Positions 1 to 5,593 of a stretch of 5,694 nt of DNA are shown piece by piece. Location of the stretch: contig URQA01000152.1 of NCBI GenBank assembly GCA_900549885.1, positions 1 through 5,694 of the forward strand, read 5' to 3'. The notes beneath the pieces are model-generated. The model saw nothing but the letters and a program-made list of their open reading frames with translations, was not told where the DNA came from and searched no databases. The stretch comes from an uncultured Eubacteriales bacterium. GTDB taxonomy: Bacteria; Bacillota; Clostridia; Oscillospirales; Oscillospiraceae. Numbering within the stretch: position 1 is the first letter of the stretch; each line of letters starts with the position of its first letter. Made by a program: the position numbers and the translations under genes.

Positions 1-278
1 CCCGCCTCCACTCCCATGATGGCGGCCAGCTTCTCCGCCACAGCCTGGCCGCCAACGGTGCACTGGTTCACCGGCGCGCCCTCGGCGATGGCCTTGGCGT
101 AGGCGGAGCAGCCAGCGTAGCCGCAGCCGCCGCAGTTGGCGCCGGGTAGCACAGCCTGGAGCTGCTCCACCTTCTCATCCTCGGTGACGGCCAGGAATTT
201 GGAGGCGGCCACCAACAGCACCGCGCCCAAGATGCCCAGTACAGAGAGCAGAATCGTTGCAATCAAGATTGGATTCAA
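1..278 (-). CDS. rnfB: RnfB, ferredoxin-side Fe-S subunit of the Rnf complex (N-terminal part, cut by window edge)
   Basis: First 92 codons of RnfB, the subunit that accepts electrons from reduced ferredoxin at the cytoplasmic face. The visible part has an N-terminal membrane anchor (about residues 3-25, MNPILIATILLSVLG...) and then the four-cysteine domain with motif NCGGCGYAGC: Cys49, Cys52, Cys57 and Cys73, which binds a [4Fe-4S] cluster in this family. The later ferredoxin-type clusters expected of RnfB lie beyond the left edge. The start chosen is TTG at 278-276, because AAGGAGG sits 8 nt upstream and the protein then begins like other RnfB proteins; an in-frame GTG at 287-285 lies in the ribosome site itself and is unlikely. 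No in-frame ATG is available upstream before the rnfA stop. It is the last rnf gene seen, 13 nt after rnfA. Confidence 0.95.
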   Translation of the reverse strand, partial: MNPILIATILLSVLGILGAVLLVAASKFLAVTEDEKVEQLQAVLPGANCGGCGYAGCSAYAKAIAEGAPVNQCTVGGQAVAEKLAAIMGVEA

Positions 279-283
279 ACCAG

Positions 284-293
284 GCACCTCCTT
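284..293 (-). promoter_or_regulatory. Ribosome binding site deciding the TTG start of rnfB
   Basis: On the minus strand TAAGGAGGTG precedes TTG, with 8 nt between AAGGAGG and the start codon. The TAA here is the stop codon of rnfA (294-292), so the ribosome site begins inside the previous stop. This supports the non-ATG start of rnfB and suggests translational coupling. Confidence 0.8.
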
Positions 294-885
294 ATACGCC
301 GAAAATGTTGTCCACGATGCCAGCAAAGCCCGTGAAGCTCAGGGATACGATGGCGGCAGATACCAGGGTGATGGGCAGGCCCTCAAAGCAGGCGGGGGGC
401 TTGGCGTCTTGGAGGCGGCGGCGCACACCGGAGAAGAGCACCATGGCCAGCAGGAAGCCCAGGCCGGCGCCCACGGAGCACACCAGGCTCTCCACAAAGT
501 TGTAGCCCTCGTCAATGTTCAGGATGGTCACGCCCAGCACCGCGCAGTTGGTGGTGATCAGGGGCAGGTAGACCCCCAGAGCCACATACAAAGGCGGGAT
601 GAACTTTTTGAGGATCAGCTCCAGCAGCTGTACCAGCACCGCGATGATGAGGATGAAGGCAATGGTCTGGAGATAGGCCAGATCCAAGTAGTTGAGCAGC
701 TGCTGCAGTGGCCAGGTGACGGCGGTGGCCAGTACCATAACCACAGTTACGGAGATACCCATGCCCACCGAGGAGTCCAGCCGCTTGGACACGCCCAGGA
801 AGGGGCAGATACCCAGAAAGTTGACCAGCACGTAGTTGTTGGTCAGGATCATGGTGAAAAAGATGATGGCAAGTTTAGCGGCCAT
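292..885 (-). CDS. rnfA: RnfA, membrane electron-transfer subunit of the Rnf complex
   Basis: Integral membrane subunit of 197 residues, near the usual 190-200 for RnfA/NqrE. About six hydrophobic segments are visible (roughly 3-23, 40-60, 70-92, 100-122, 132-153, 171-191). It opens with the family signature TNNYVLVNFLGICPFLGVS containing Cys27, and has a second signature GVYLPLITTNCAVLG containing Cys114. In Rnf and Nqr structures the equivalent two cysteines of RnfA together with two of RnfE hold an iron-sulfur cluster within the membrane that passes electrons across it. Start is the ATG at 885-883, 3 nt after the rnfE stop; GGGGGA at the end of rnfE serves as ribosome site. The stop TAA touches the rnfB ribosome site. 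It is a homologue of RnfE, and NqrE of the Na+-pumping NADH:quinone reductase is the only close alternative; the operon excludes that. Confidence 0.97.
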   Translation of the reverse strand: MAAKLAIIFFTMILTNNYVLVNFLGICPFLGVSKRLDSSVGMGISVTVVMVLATAVTWPLQQLLNYLDLAYLQTIAFILIIAVLVQLLELILKKFIPPLYVALGVYLPLITTNCAVLGVTILNIDEGYNFVESLVCSVGAGLGFLLAMVLFSGVRRRLQDAKPPACFEGLPITLVSAAIVSLSFTGFAGIVDNIFGV

Positions 886-888
886 AAG

Positions 889-1572
889 TTACGTTCCCCC
901 TTCCTGCGCGTTTTCGCACTGCTGAGCAGAGGGACAGCCGGCGCAGCCGGCACAGCCCACGCTGCGCTCCTTTTTGTGTCCGGTCTTTGCTTCGATGAAA
1001 ATAGCCGCGGCCATGAGGATGCCAAACACGAAGAAGCCGCCGGGAGGAGAGGAGAAGATGGCCATGGTGTCCAGCCCCTCGGGCAGCACCTGGAGGCCGA
1101 AGAAGGTGCCCATGCCCAGAATTTCCCGGATGGAGCCCATGATGACCAGGGTCAGGGTGAAGCCCAGGCCCATGCCCAGGCCATCCAGCGCGGAGTCCAG
1201 CACCGGGTTTTTGGAGGCAAACAGCTCCGCCCGGCCCAGAATGATACAGTTGACCACGATCAGGGGCAGATAAACGCCCAGCGCCTGATCCAGATCTGGC
1301 AGGAAAGCCTTGACAGCCATCATCAACACAGTGACGAAGCTGGCGATGATGGTGATGAAGGCGGGCAGGCGGACTTTGTCCGGAATGACCTTGCGCAGGG
1401 CGGACACCGCCACGTTGGAGCCGATGAGCACGAAGGTGGCGGCCAAGCCCATGCCCAGGCCGTTGGAGGCCATGGTGGTGATGGCCAGGGTGGGGCAGGT
1501 GCCCAGCACCAGACGCAGGGAGGGATTCTCCTTGAGCAGGCCATTGGTGAGGATCTGAAGTTTCTTGTTCAT
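889..1572 (-). CDS. rnfE: RnfE, membrane electron-transfer subunit of the Rnf complex, with Cys-rich tail
   Basis: Integral membrane subunit of 227 residues, paired with RnfA. Signature LRLVLGTCPTLAITT carries Cys26 and GVYLPLIVVNCIILGRAE carries Cys109; these are the expected ligands for the shared membrane Fe-S cluster. Other conserved stretches are GLGMGLGFTL (131-140) and the hydrophobic helix near 178-193. After that helix the protein has a charged, cytoplasm-like segment (TGHKKERS) and then a tail with Cys207, Cys210, Cys213 and Cys219 in CxxCxxCx5C spacing. Such a tail is not part of the core NqrD/RnfE fold; it could bind metal or simply be variable. Start ATG at 1572 lies 1 nt after the rnfG stop, with AGGGGG as ribosome site inside the last codons of rnfG. 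Assignment to RnfE instead of RnfA follows from LGTCPTLAIT and from its place in the operon. Confidence 0.97.
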   Translation of the reverse strand: MNKKLQILTNGLLKENPSLRLVLGTCPTLAITTMASNGLGMGLAATFVLIGSNVAVSALRKVIPDKVRLPAFITIIASFVTVLMMAVKAFLPDLDQALGVYLPLIVVNCIILGRAELFASKNPVLDSALDGLGMGLGFTLTLVIMGSIREILGMGTFFGLQVLPEGLDTMAIFSSPPGGFFVFGILMAAAIFIEAKTGHKKERSVGCAGCAGCPSAQQCENAQEGGT

Positions 1573-1573
1573 G

Positions 1574-2113
1574 TCAGTTCCCCCTTACTTCCTGATAGGC
1601 CTGGATGGCCAGGTTGATGGCTTCCACTGCGGCCTTGCTGGAGTAGGTGGCATTGGATACCGCATCCACGTCGCCATAGGCAAAGTTCTCGGCGGGCATG
1701 CCAGAGAACTGTCCAGTGAAGTCCTCCTCTGTGACCTTAGTGCCGATGCCCACCGTCTCGTCGGCGGCGGTCATGGACAGGTCAAGGATGCTGCCGTCAT
1801 TGTCAAAGGCCACGGTGGCCACCACGTCGCCTTTGTAGCCCCGGGCGGCGGCTACCACGATGTAGCCCGCGCCGTTGTCGGCCTTGAGCACGTTGGTGAC
1901 GCCATCCACAGTGGTGGACAACTCGCTGAAGTGGTCCGCCTCCGGCAGCAGAGCGGAATAGGTGGCCTGGGCCTGAGCCTCCTCGTTGGCGGCGATGATG
2001 GGCGCGGTGACGGAGTTGACGGCAGCCAGCACGAGGCCGGAGATCAGGCAGATGAGCAGCAACACCACCACGGGCTTGACTGTCTCCTGCCACAATATAT
2101 TTTTCGCCTTCAT
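1574..2113 (-). CDS. rnfG: RnfG, covalent-FMN subunit of the Rnf complex
   Basis: Protein of 179 residues with one N-terminal membrane anchor (about 13-33) and then an FMN-binding domain that in this family lies outside the cytoplasmic membrane. The flavin attachment region reads DAVSNATYSSKA; Thr156 is the expected acceptor of FMN, added by the transferase ApbE, which is not encoded in this window. The usual motif is S/T-G-A-T, so Asn154 in place of Gly is a deviation. DETVGIGTK (118-126) corresponds to the conserved E-T-P-G-L-G-T region of the family. Length is normal to slightly short. The ATG start overlaps the rnfD stop as ATGA, with GGAGGTGG just upstream, so it is probably translationally coupled. 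It passes electrons within the complex between the membrane Fe-S site and RnfD. Confidence 0.95.
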   Translation of the reverse strand: MKAKNILWQETVKPVVVLLLICLISGLVLAAVNSVTAPIIAANEEAQAQATYSALLPEADHFSELSTTVDGVTNVLKADNGAGYIVVAAARGYKGDVVATVAFDNDGSILDLSMTAADETVGIGTKVTEEDFTGQFSGMPAENFAYGDVDAVSNATYSSKAAVEAINLAIQAYQEVRGN

Positions 2114-3054
2114 TTCTTGCCACCTCCAACACCCAGCGGCCTGTGCCGCGTCAATGCGTTGATATAGGGCACCAGCAGGTTCATGATGAGGATGGCGTAG
2201 CTGACGCCCTCGGCCATGTTGCCCCAGAACCGGATGCCGCAGGTGATGACGCCCAGCAGCAGGCCGTAGACGATCTGGCCTTTGGTGGTGTAGGGGCTGG
2301 TGGTGTAGTCGGTGGCCATGAAGAAGGCGCCCAGCAGCAGGCCGCCGCTGAGCAGCTGCACCAGTGGGTCGTGGCCGGTGAGCAGGCTGATGACCGCCAC
2401 GGTGGCCAGATAGGTCACCGGGATGGTGGCCTTGATGGTGCCCACGGCGATGAGGAACACCCCGCCGATGATGAGAGCCAGGGAGCAGGTCTCACCCAGC
2501 ACGCCCCCATGGGTGCCCAGCAGCAGATCCAGATAGGGCAGCTGGGCGCCGTTGCCTGCGGCGGCCAGGGGAGTGGCGGAGGTGAGCGCATCCACCCCGG
2601 AGAGGGTGTTCGGGAAGGGGAAGGCGGTCATCCGGCTGGTGAAGGACACGGCCAGCACCATGCGCCCCACGATGGCGGGGTTGGCGAAGTTGCGACCGAT
2701 GCCGCCGAACAGCTCCTTGACGATGACGATGGACACGAAAGCGCCTACCACCGGCATCCACAGGGGGATGGTAGAGGGAACGTTAAAAGCTAGCAGCAGT
2801 CCAGTGACCACGGCAGACAGGTCCTGGATGGAGTCGGGCTGATGGCGCAGGTGGCACCAGGCAAACTCGAACAATACCGCCGCAGCCACAGTGACCGCTG
2901 TTACCAGCAGGGCCCGGGGACCAAAGATGATCACGCTGGCCACCAATGCTGGCATGAGGGCGATGATGACCGTCCCCATGATTTTTGTGGTGGTAGCGCC
3001 GGAGCGAATATGGGGGCTGGAGGACACAGACAGATGACTCACTTGGTTATCCAT
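2110..3054 (-). CDS. rnfD: RnfD, membrane covalent-FMN subunit of the Rnf complex
   Basis: Integral membrane protein of 314 residues with many hydrophobic segments, the usual size for RnfD/NqrB. The sequence has the family landmarks in order: GGIGRNFANPAIVGR (117-131), the flavin attachment motif DALTSATPLA with Thr161 as the expected covalent FMN acceptor, MATDYTTSP (246-254) and a final hydrophobic hairpin ending in VPYINALTRHRP. RnfD is thought to be central to coupling electron flow to Na+ or H+ movement; the ion cannot be told from this sequence by eye. Start is ATG at 3054, 8 nt inside rnfC, with a GGGGG tract about 10 nt upstream. The end overlaps rnfG by 4 nt. No truncation or frameshift seen. 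Confidence 0.97.
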   Translation of the reverse strand: MDNQVSHLSVSSSPHIRSGATTTKIMGTVIIALMPALVASVIIFGPRALLVTAVTVAAAVLFEFAWCHLRHQPDSIQDLSAVVTGLLLAFNVPSTIPLWMPVVGAFVSIVIVKELFGGIGRNFANPAIVGRMVLAVSFTSRMTAFPFPNTLSGVDALTSATPLAAAGNGAQLPYLDLLLGTHGGVLGETCSLALIIGGVFLIAVGTIKATIPVTYLATVAVISLLTGHDPLVQLLSGGLLLGAFFMATDYTTSPYTTKGQIVYGLLLGVITCGIRFWGNMAEGVSYAILIMNLLVPYINALTRHRPLGVGGGKK

Positions 3055-4372
3055 TCTTTTTCAGCCCCCTCTCCTTCAACAGATCCCGGGCCAGGGTGGA
3101 GGCCTGGGTCAGCGAACGCTTGGCCGGACATATGTAGCTGCAGCAGCCGCAGCCCATGCACAAATCAGCATCCAGGCGGAGCAGCTCGTCCAGGTTGGAA
3201 TCATGATAGGCATCGTGGATTTCCACTGGGCTGAGCCCGGCGGGACAGGCGGAGATACACCGTCCGCACCGGATGCAGGGCTCCGGCTCGGGCAGGGCGC
3301 TGGCCTTCTCGCTGAGCACCAGCAGGCCGTTGTTCTGCCGGGTGATGGGATAGTTGACGTCCATCTGGCTGACTCCCATCATGGGGCCTCCGGTGATGAT
3401 TTTTCGAGGCTCGGCTTTGGGTTTGCAGTAATCCAGCACCTCCCCGATGGGGGTGCCGATGATGACGGACAGGTTCCGGGGCCGGTCCATGAGATCGCCG
3501 GTGACGGTCAGCCGCTTGGTGGTCAGGGGAATGCCGGTGCGCAGGAAGCGTCCAATTTCGGCCACGGTGGTGACGTTGTCCACGATGACCCCCACGTCGG
3601 CGGGCAGGGCGCCCCGGGGCAGTTCCCGGCCGGTGACGGAGTAGATGATGACCTTTTCCGCCCCTTGTGGATAGGTGGAGGGCAGGGCCTGCACTGACAC
3701 TTTTGACAGGTGGGCGGTCTTTTCTTTCATCAGGGCGATGGCATCCGGCTTGTTGGACTCGATGGCGATGACGCACCGGGGTAGATCCAGCCAGCGCATC
3801 ACCGCCTCAATTCCGGCCACCACGTCGTCCGGGCACTCCATCATCTCCCGGTGGTCAGCGCAGAGGTAGGGCTCACACTCCGCGGCGTTGACAATGAAGG
3901 TGTCGATTTCGCTGAGATTTTTCGGGTTGAGCTTCACCGCCGTTGGGAAGCCGGCACCCCCCAGGCCCACCAGCCCGCAGTCCCGGACGGCCTGGAGAAA
4001 GCTCTCCCGGTCCTCCACCTGAGGCGGTCGAATGGACGGGTCCAACGTCTGCTGGCCATCCGGCTGGATGACCACCACAGTGGTATGGGAATTGTAATAG
4101 ATGGGGTCCAGCTTTAGAACCGTGCCTGAGACCCCGGAGTGGATATCGGCGCTGACAAAGCCGCCGGCCTTGCCCACCAGGGTGCCCACGTCCACGTGGT
4201 CCCCCTTTTTGACAACAGGCTGGCAGGGTGCGCCGATGTGCTGGCCCATGGGCAGAACGATCTGCGTGGGCAGCGGCATCTTTTCCGTGGGGATGCCGGA
4301 AGCGTCCTTGTGGTGGGCCAGGTGGACGCCTCCCGGTCTGCGAAGCCGCGAGAGCAGTGACATGGCATTCAT
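3047..4372 (-). CDS. rnfC: RnfC, NADH/NAD+-binding Fe-S flavoprotein subunit of the Rnf complex
   Basis: Peripheral cytoplasmic subunit of 441 residues that reduces NAD+ (or oxidises NADH in reverse). Visible in order: N-terminal RnfC domain beginning RRPGGVHLAHHK (11-22), glycine-rich nucleotide-binding stretch GLGGAGFPT (136-144), FMN-region motif NAAECEPYLCADHRE (162-176), a soluble-ligand-binding region, and two [4Fe-4S] ferredoxin motifs: Cys366, 369, 372, 376 (CIRCGRCISACP) and Cys405, 408, 411, 415 (CMGCGCCSYICP). The frame is open upstream to 4498, but that extension lies in the promoter region and does not look like RnfC. I chose ATG at 4372 (MNAMSLL), with GGGAG 5 nt upstream; ATG at 4363 (MSLLSRL), with AAAGGA 8 nt upstream, is almost as good. 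It is first in the operon and overlaps rnfD by 8 nt. Confidence 0.96.
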   Translation of the reverse strand: MNAMSLLSRLRRPGGVHLAHHKDASGIPTEKMPLPTQIVLPMGQHIGAPCQPVVKKGDHVDVGTLVGKAGGFVSADIHSGVSGTVLKLDPIYYNSHTTVVVIQPDGQQTLDPSIRPPQVEDRESFLQAVRDCGLVGLGGAGFPTAVKLNPKNLSEIDTFIVNAAECEPYLCADHREMMECPDDVVAGIEAVMRWLDLPRCVIAIESNKPDAIALMKEKTAHLSKVSVQALPSTYPQGAEKVIIYSVTGRELPRGALPADVGVIVDNVTTVAEIGRFLRTGIPLTTKRLTVTGDLMDRPRNLSVIIGTPIGEVLDYCKPKAEPRKIITGGPMMGVSQMDVNYPITRQNNGLLVLSEKASALPEPEPCIRCGRCISACPAGLSPVEIHDAYHDSNLDELLRLDADLCMGCGCCSYICPAKRSLTQASTLARDLLKERGLKKNG

Positions 4373-4460
4373 CCTTTCTCCCTTTTTCTCCCGGGTGGGT
4401 GTGTTCCACCGCCCGCAGTACGGGTGCGATGGCATACTACACCACAATACATACACTGCC

Positions 4461-4490
4461 ATTATAGGCATTGAAAAGCACACAAGTCTA
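4461..4490 (-). promoter_or_regulatory. Probable sigma-A promoter of the rnf operon
   Basis: On the minus strand a perfect TATAAT (4466-4461) lies 18 nt from TAGACT (4490-4485), which matches TTGACA at 4 of 6 positions. Transcription would begin near 4454, giving a leader of about 80 nt before rnfC. No other equally good -10 box is seen between 4373 and 4500. Confidence 0.6.
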
Positions 4491-4595
4491 TTGTGCAATA
4501 CGACGAAATTTCCCTTCTGAGGAAGGATAGCGGGCAGAGGATGTTCTCAGGCGCCCTTTAGGATGAGCTGGGGGTATAGGATGTAATTTACACTC

Positions 4596-4624
4596 TTGCG
4601 GCTTTGTTGTCCCTGTATTATAAT
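4596..4624 (+). promoter_or_regulatory. Probable sigma-A promoter of the nitroreductase gene
   Basis: TTGCGG (4596-4601) and a perfect TATAAT (4619-4624) are separated by 17 nt, the optimal spacing. The start of transcription would fall near 4631, about 28 nt ahead of the ATG. The -35 box matches the consensus only in its first three bases. Confidence 0.65.
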
Positions 4625-4658
4625 AATAGTATATAAGAAATAGAACGGAGGCATAGCT

Positions 4659-5219
4659 ATGAATGAAGTGATCAAGACGATTTTGCAGCGGCGGGCGGTG
4701 CGCAAATATGAGGATAGGCCCGTGAGCCGGGAGGATCTGGAGCTTATCGTCAAGTGCGGCCAGTACGCCGCCACTGGCATGGGGATCCAGCCTTGGCATT
4801 TTACCGTGGTTACGGACCGGGCAGTGCTTGACCAGCTCAACGAGGCCAACAAGACCATCATGCTGGCCGACCCCAACACCCCCGCTCCTGTGCTGGACAT
4901 GATCCGCAGCGGCCAGTTCGACACCTACCGGGGCGCGCCCTGCGCGGTGCTGGTGTCCGGCGAAAACAAGGAGCAGAACACCATCGCTGACTGCGCCAAC
5001 GCTGTGGAGAACATGGCTATCGCCGCCAAGGCTCTTGGACTGGATAGCTGCTATCTGGCCTCCTACCAGGTGTGCCTCAACGCTCCCAGCGGTGGGGAGT
5101 ACAAGAAGATGCTGGGCATCCCAGAGGGATATGTGCCCAACTTTGCCCTGGCCATCGGCTACGGTGCGGAGCAGCCCGAACCCGCCCCCCGGCGGGAGGG
5201 AACCGTAAACTGGATCTGA
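4659..5219 (+). CDS. Nitroreductase-family FMN oxidoreductase
   Basis: Protein of 186 residues, a normal size for the single-domain nitroreductase family: flavoenzymes, usually homodimers, that reduce nitro compounds, quinones or flavins with NAD(P)H. Family marks visible are RRAVRKY (11-17, FMN phosphate contact), IQPWHF (43-48), the central helix region around DCANAVENMAIAAKALGLDSCY (111-132, with Asn118 at the usual FMN-contact region) and the C-terminal IPEGYVPNFALAIGYG (154-169). The physiological substrate cannot be read from the sequence. No signal peptide or membrane segment, so cytoplasmic. Start ATG is preceded by CGGAGG with 7 nt spacing. It is divergent from rnf with its own promoter and ends before a strong hairpin, so it is probably transcribed alone. 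Any functional link with Rnf is only by position. Confidence 0.93.
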   Translation: MNEVIKTILQRRAVRKYEDRPVSREDLELIVKCGQYAATGMGIQPWHFTVVTDRAVLDQLNEANKTIMLADPNTPAPVLDMIRSGQFDTYRGAPCAVLVSGENKEQNTIADCANAVENMAIAAKALGLDSCYLASYQVCLNAPSGGEYKKMLGIPEGYVPNFALAIGYGAEQPEPAPRREGTVNWI

Positions 5220-5227
5220 CGCTGTGG

Positions 5228-5270
5228 AAAAACGGAAAGCGCCGTTCCCATCGGGAACGGCGCTTTCTGT
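5228..5270. terminator. Strong hairpin terminator between convergent genes, probably bidirectional
   Basis: A perfect 15-bp inverted repeat (GAAAGCGCCGTTCCC at 5235-5249 and its complement at 5253-5267) encloses the 3-nt loop ATC. One G-T pair and two further pairs extend it to 5232-5270. On the minus strand the stem is followed directly by TTTTT (5232-5228), a textbook intrinsic terminator for the zinc-ribbon gene. On the plus strand, after the nitroreductase stop, the stem is followed by TGTGAAAC, a poor U-run, so termination there may be weaker. Confidence 0.9.
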
Positions 5271-5290
5271 GAAACAGGCTCCAGGGTTGG

Positions 5291-5491
5291 TCAGTTGGTC
5301 AAAAAGTCCAGAATATCCCAGGCCTCGGACCCCTGCTGCTTGTAGAGCTCTGTGTAGCCGCAGCGGGTGCAGGTAACGGTGACGAACTTTTTATTCTGAA
5401 TGTCAAAAATTTTGGCGAAGTTCCCGCCGGTGGCCTGGAACTGGTCGCTCTCATAATGGGTGTTGCCGCATTTGGCACATACATACTGCAT
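5291..5491 (-). CDS. Small zinc-ribbon protein (putative nucleic-acid-binding)
   Basis: Protein of 66 residues with two CxxC knuckles, Cys5/Cys8 (CAKC) and Cys41/Cys44 (CTRCGYTELY), spaced for one zinc ion. Between them is ATGGNFAKIFDIQNKKF, and the end reads DILDFLTN. This matches my recollection of a widespread family of short bacterial zinc-ribbon proteins annotated as putative nucleic-acid-binding; its real function is not known to me. The length is complete for that family. Start ATG at 5491 has AAAGGAG 8 nt upstream. It is a single gene, convergent with the nitroreductase and closed by the 5228-5270 hairpin. No signal peptide or membrane segment. Confidence 0.9.
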   Translation of the reverse strand: MQYVCAKCGNTHYESDQFQATGGNFAKIFDIQNKKFVTVTCTRCGYTELYKQQGSEAWDILDFLTN

Positions 5492-5525
5492 AGACTGAAC
5501 TCCTTTCTCTTCTTCAGATGAGAAA

Positions 5526-5554
5526 AGGATACCATATATCGTTAAAAATGTCTT
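5526..5554 (-). promoter_or_regulatory. Tentative promoter of the zinc-ribbon gene
   Basis: On the minus strand AAGACA (5554-5549) and TATCCT (5531-5526) are 17 nt apart; each matches its sigma-A consensus at 4 of 6 positions. The region is AT-rich and other pairings, such as a -10 at TATATG (5538-5533), are possible. Confidence 0.35.
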
Positions 5555-5593
5555 TAAGACGAGGTGAAAAATTTCTGAAGGGAGGGACGGCCC

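Larger units (their letters stand above)
4373..4658. other. Divergent intergenic region between rnfC and the nitroreductase gene
   Basis: This stretch is AT-richer than the flanking genes and holds one promoter candidate in each direction plus short inverted repeats. No riboswitch, small RNA or clear leader peptide is recognised in the rnf leader (about 4454-4373). The stretch 4501-4590 contains only a small CCTTC-tgag-GAAGG palindrome (4513-4526) of unknown meaning. Confidence 0.7.

Noticed and set aside
136..1617. Long plus-strand open frame of 493 codons antisense to rnfB, rnfA and rnfE
   Set aside because: Its product is an implausible Gly/Gln/His/Asp-rich sequence, as expected when GC-rich membrane-protein genes are read backwards; it has no ribosome site and covers three well-recognised genes.
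2143..2793. Plus-strand open frame of 216 codons antisense to rnfD
   Set aside because: Same Gly/Gln/His/Asp-rich composition from antisense reading of a membrane protein; no ribosome site or family motif.
4412..4424. Hairpin CCCG-cagta-CGGG in the rnf leader as an attenuator or riboswitch part
   Set aside because: Only four base pairs without a following T-run or any recognised aptamer pattern.
4373..4498. 42-codon N-terminal extension of rnfC (start at 4498)
   Set aside because: It would begin upstream of the predicted -10 box, has no ribosome site and is unlike RnfC N termini; the internal ATGs at 4372 or 4363 fit much better.
4443..4500. Rex operator upstream of rnf
   Set aside because: The TTGTGCAATA half looks superficially similar, but the second half-site at the required spacing is absent.
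4488..4799. Minus-strand open frame across the nitroreductase start
   Set aside because: It lies antisense to the well-supported promoter and N terminus of the nitroreductase and has no recognisable features.
5513..5540. Plus-strand promoter TTCAGA-16-TATATC for the gene at 5594
   Set aside because: Both boxes are weak (4 of 6) and overlap the zinc-ribbon gene's own upstream signals; not good enough to list.
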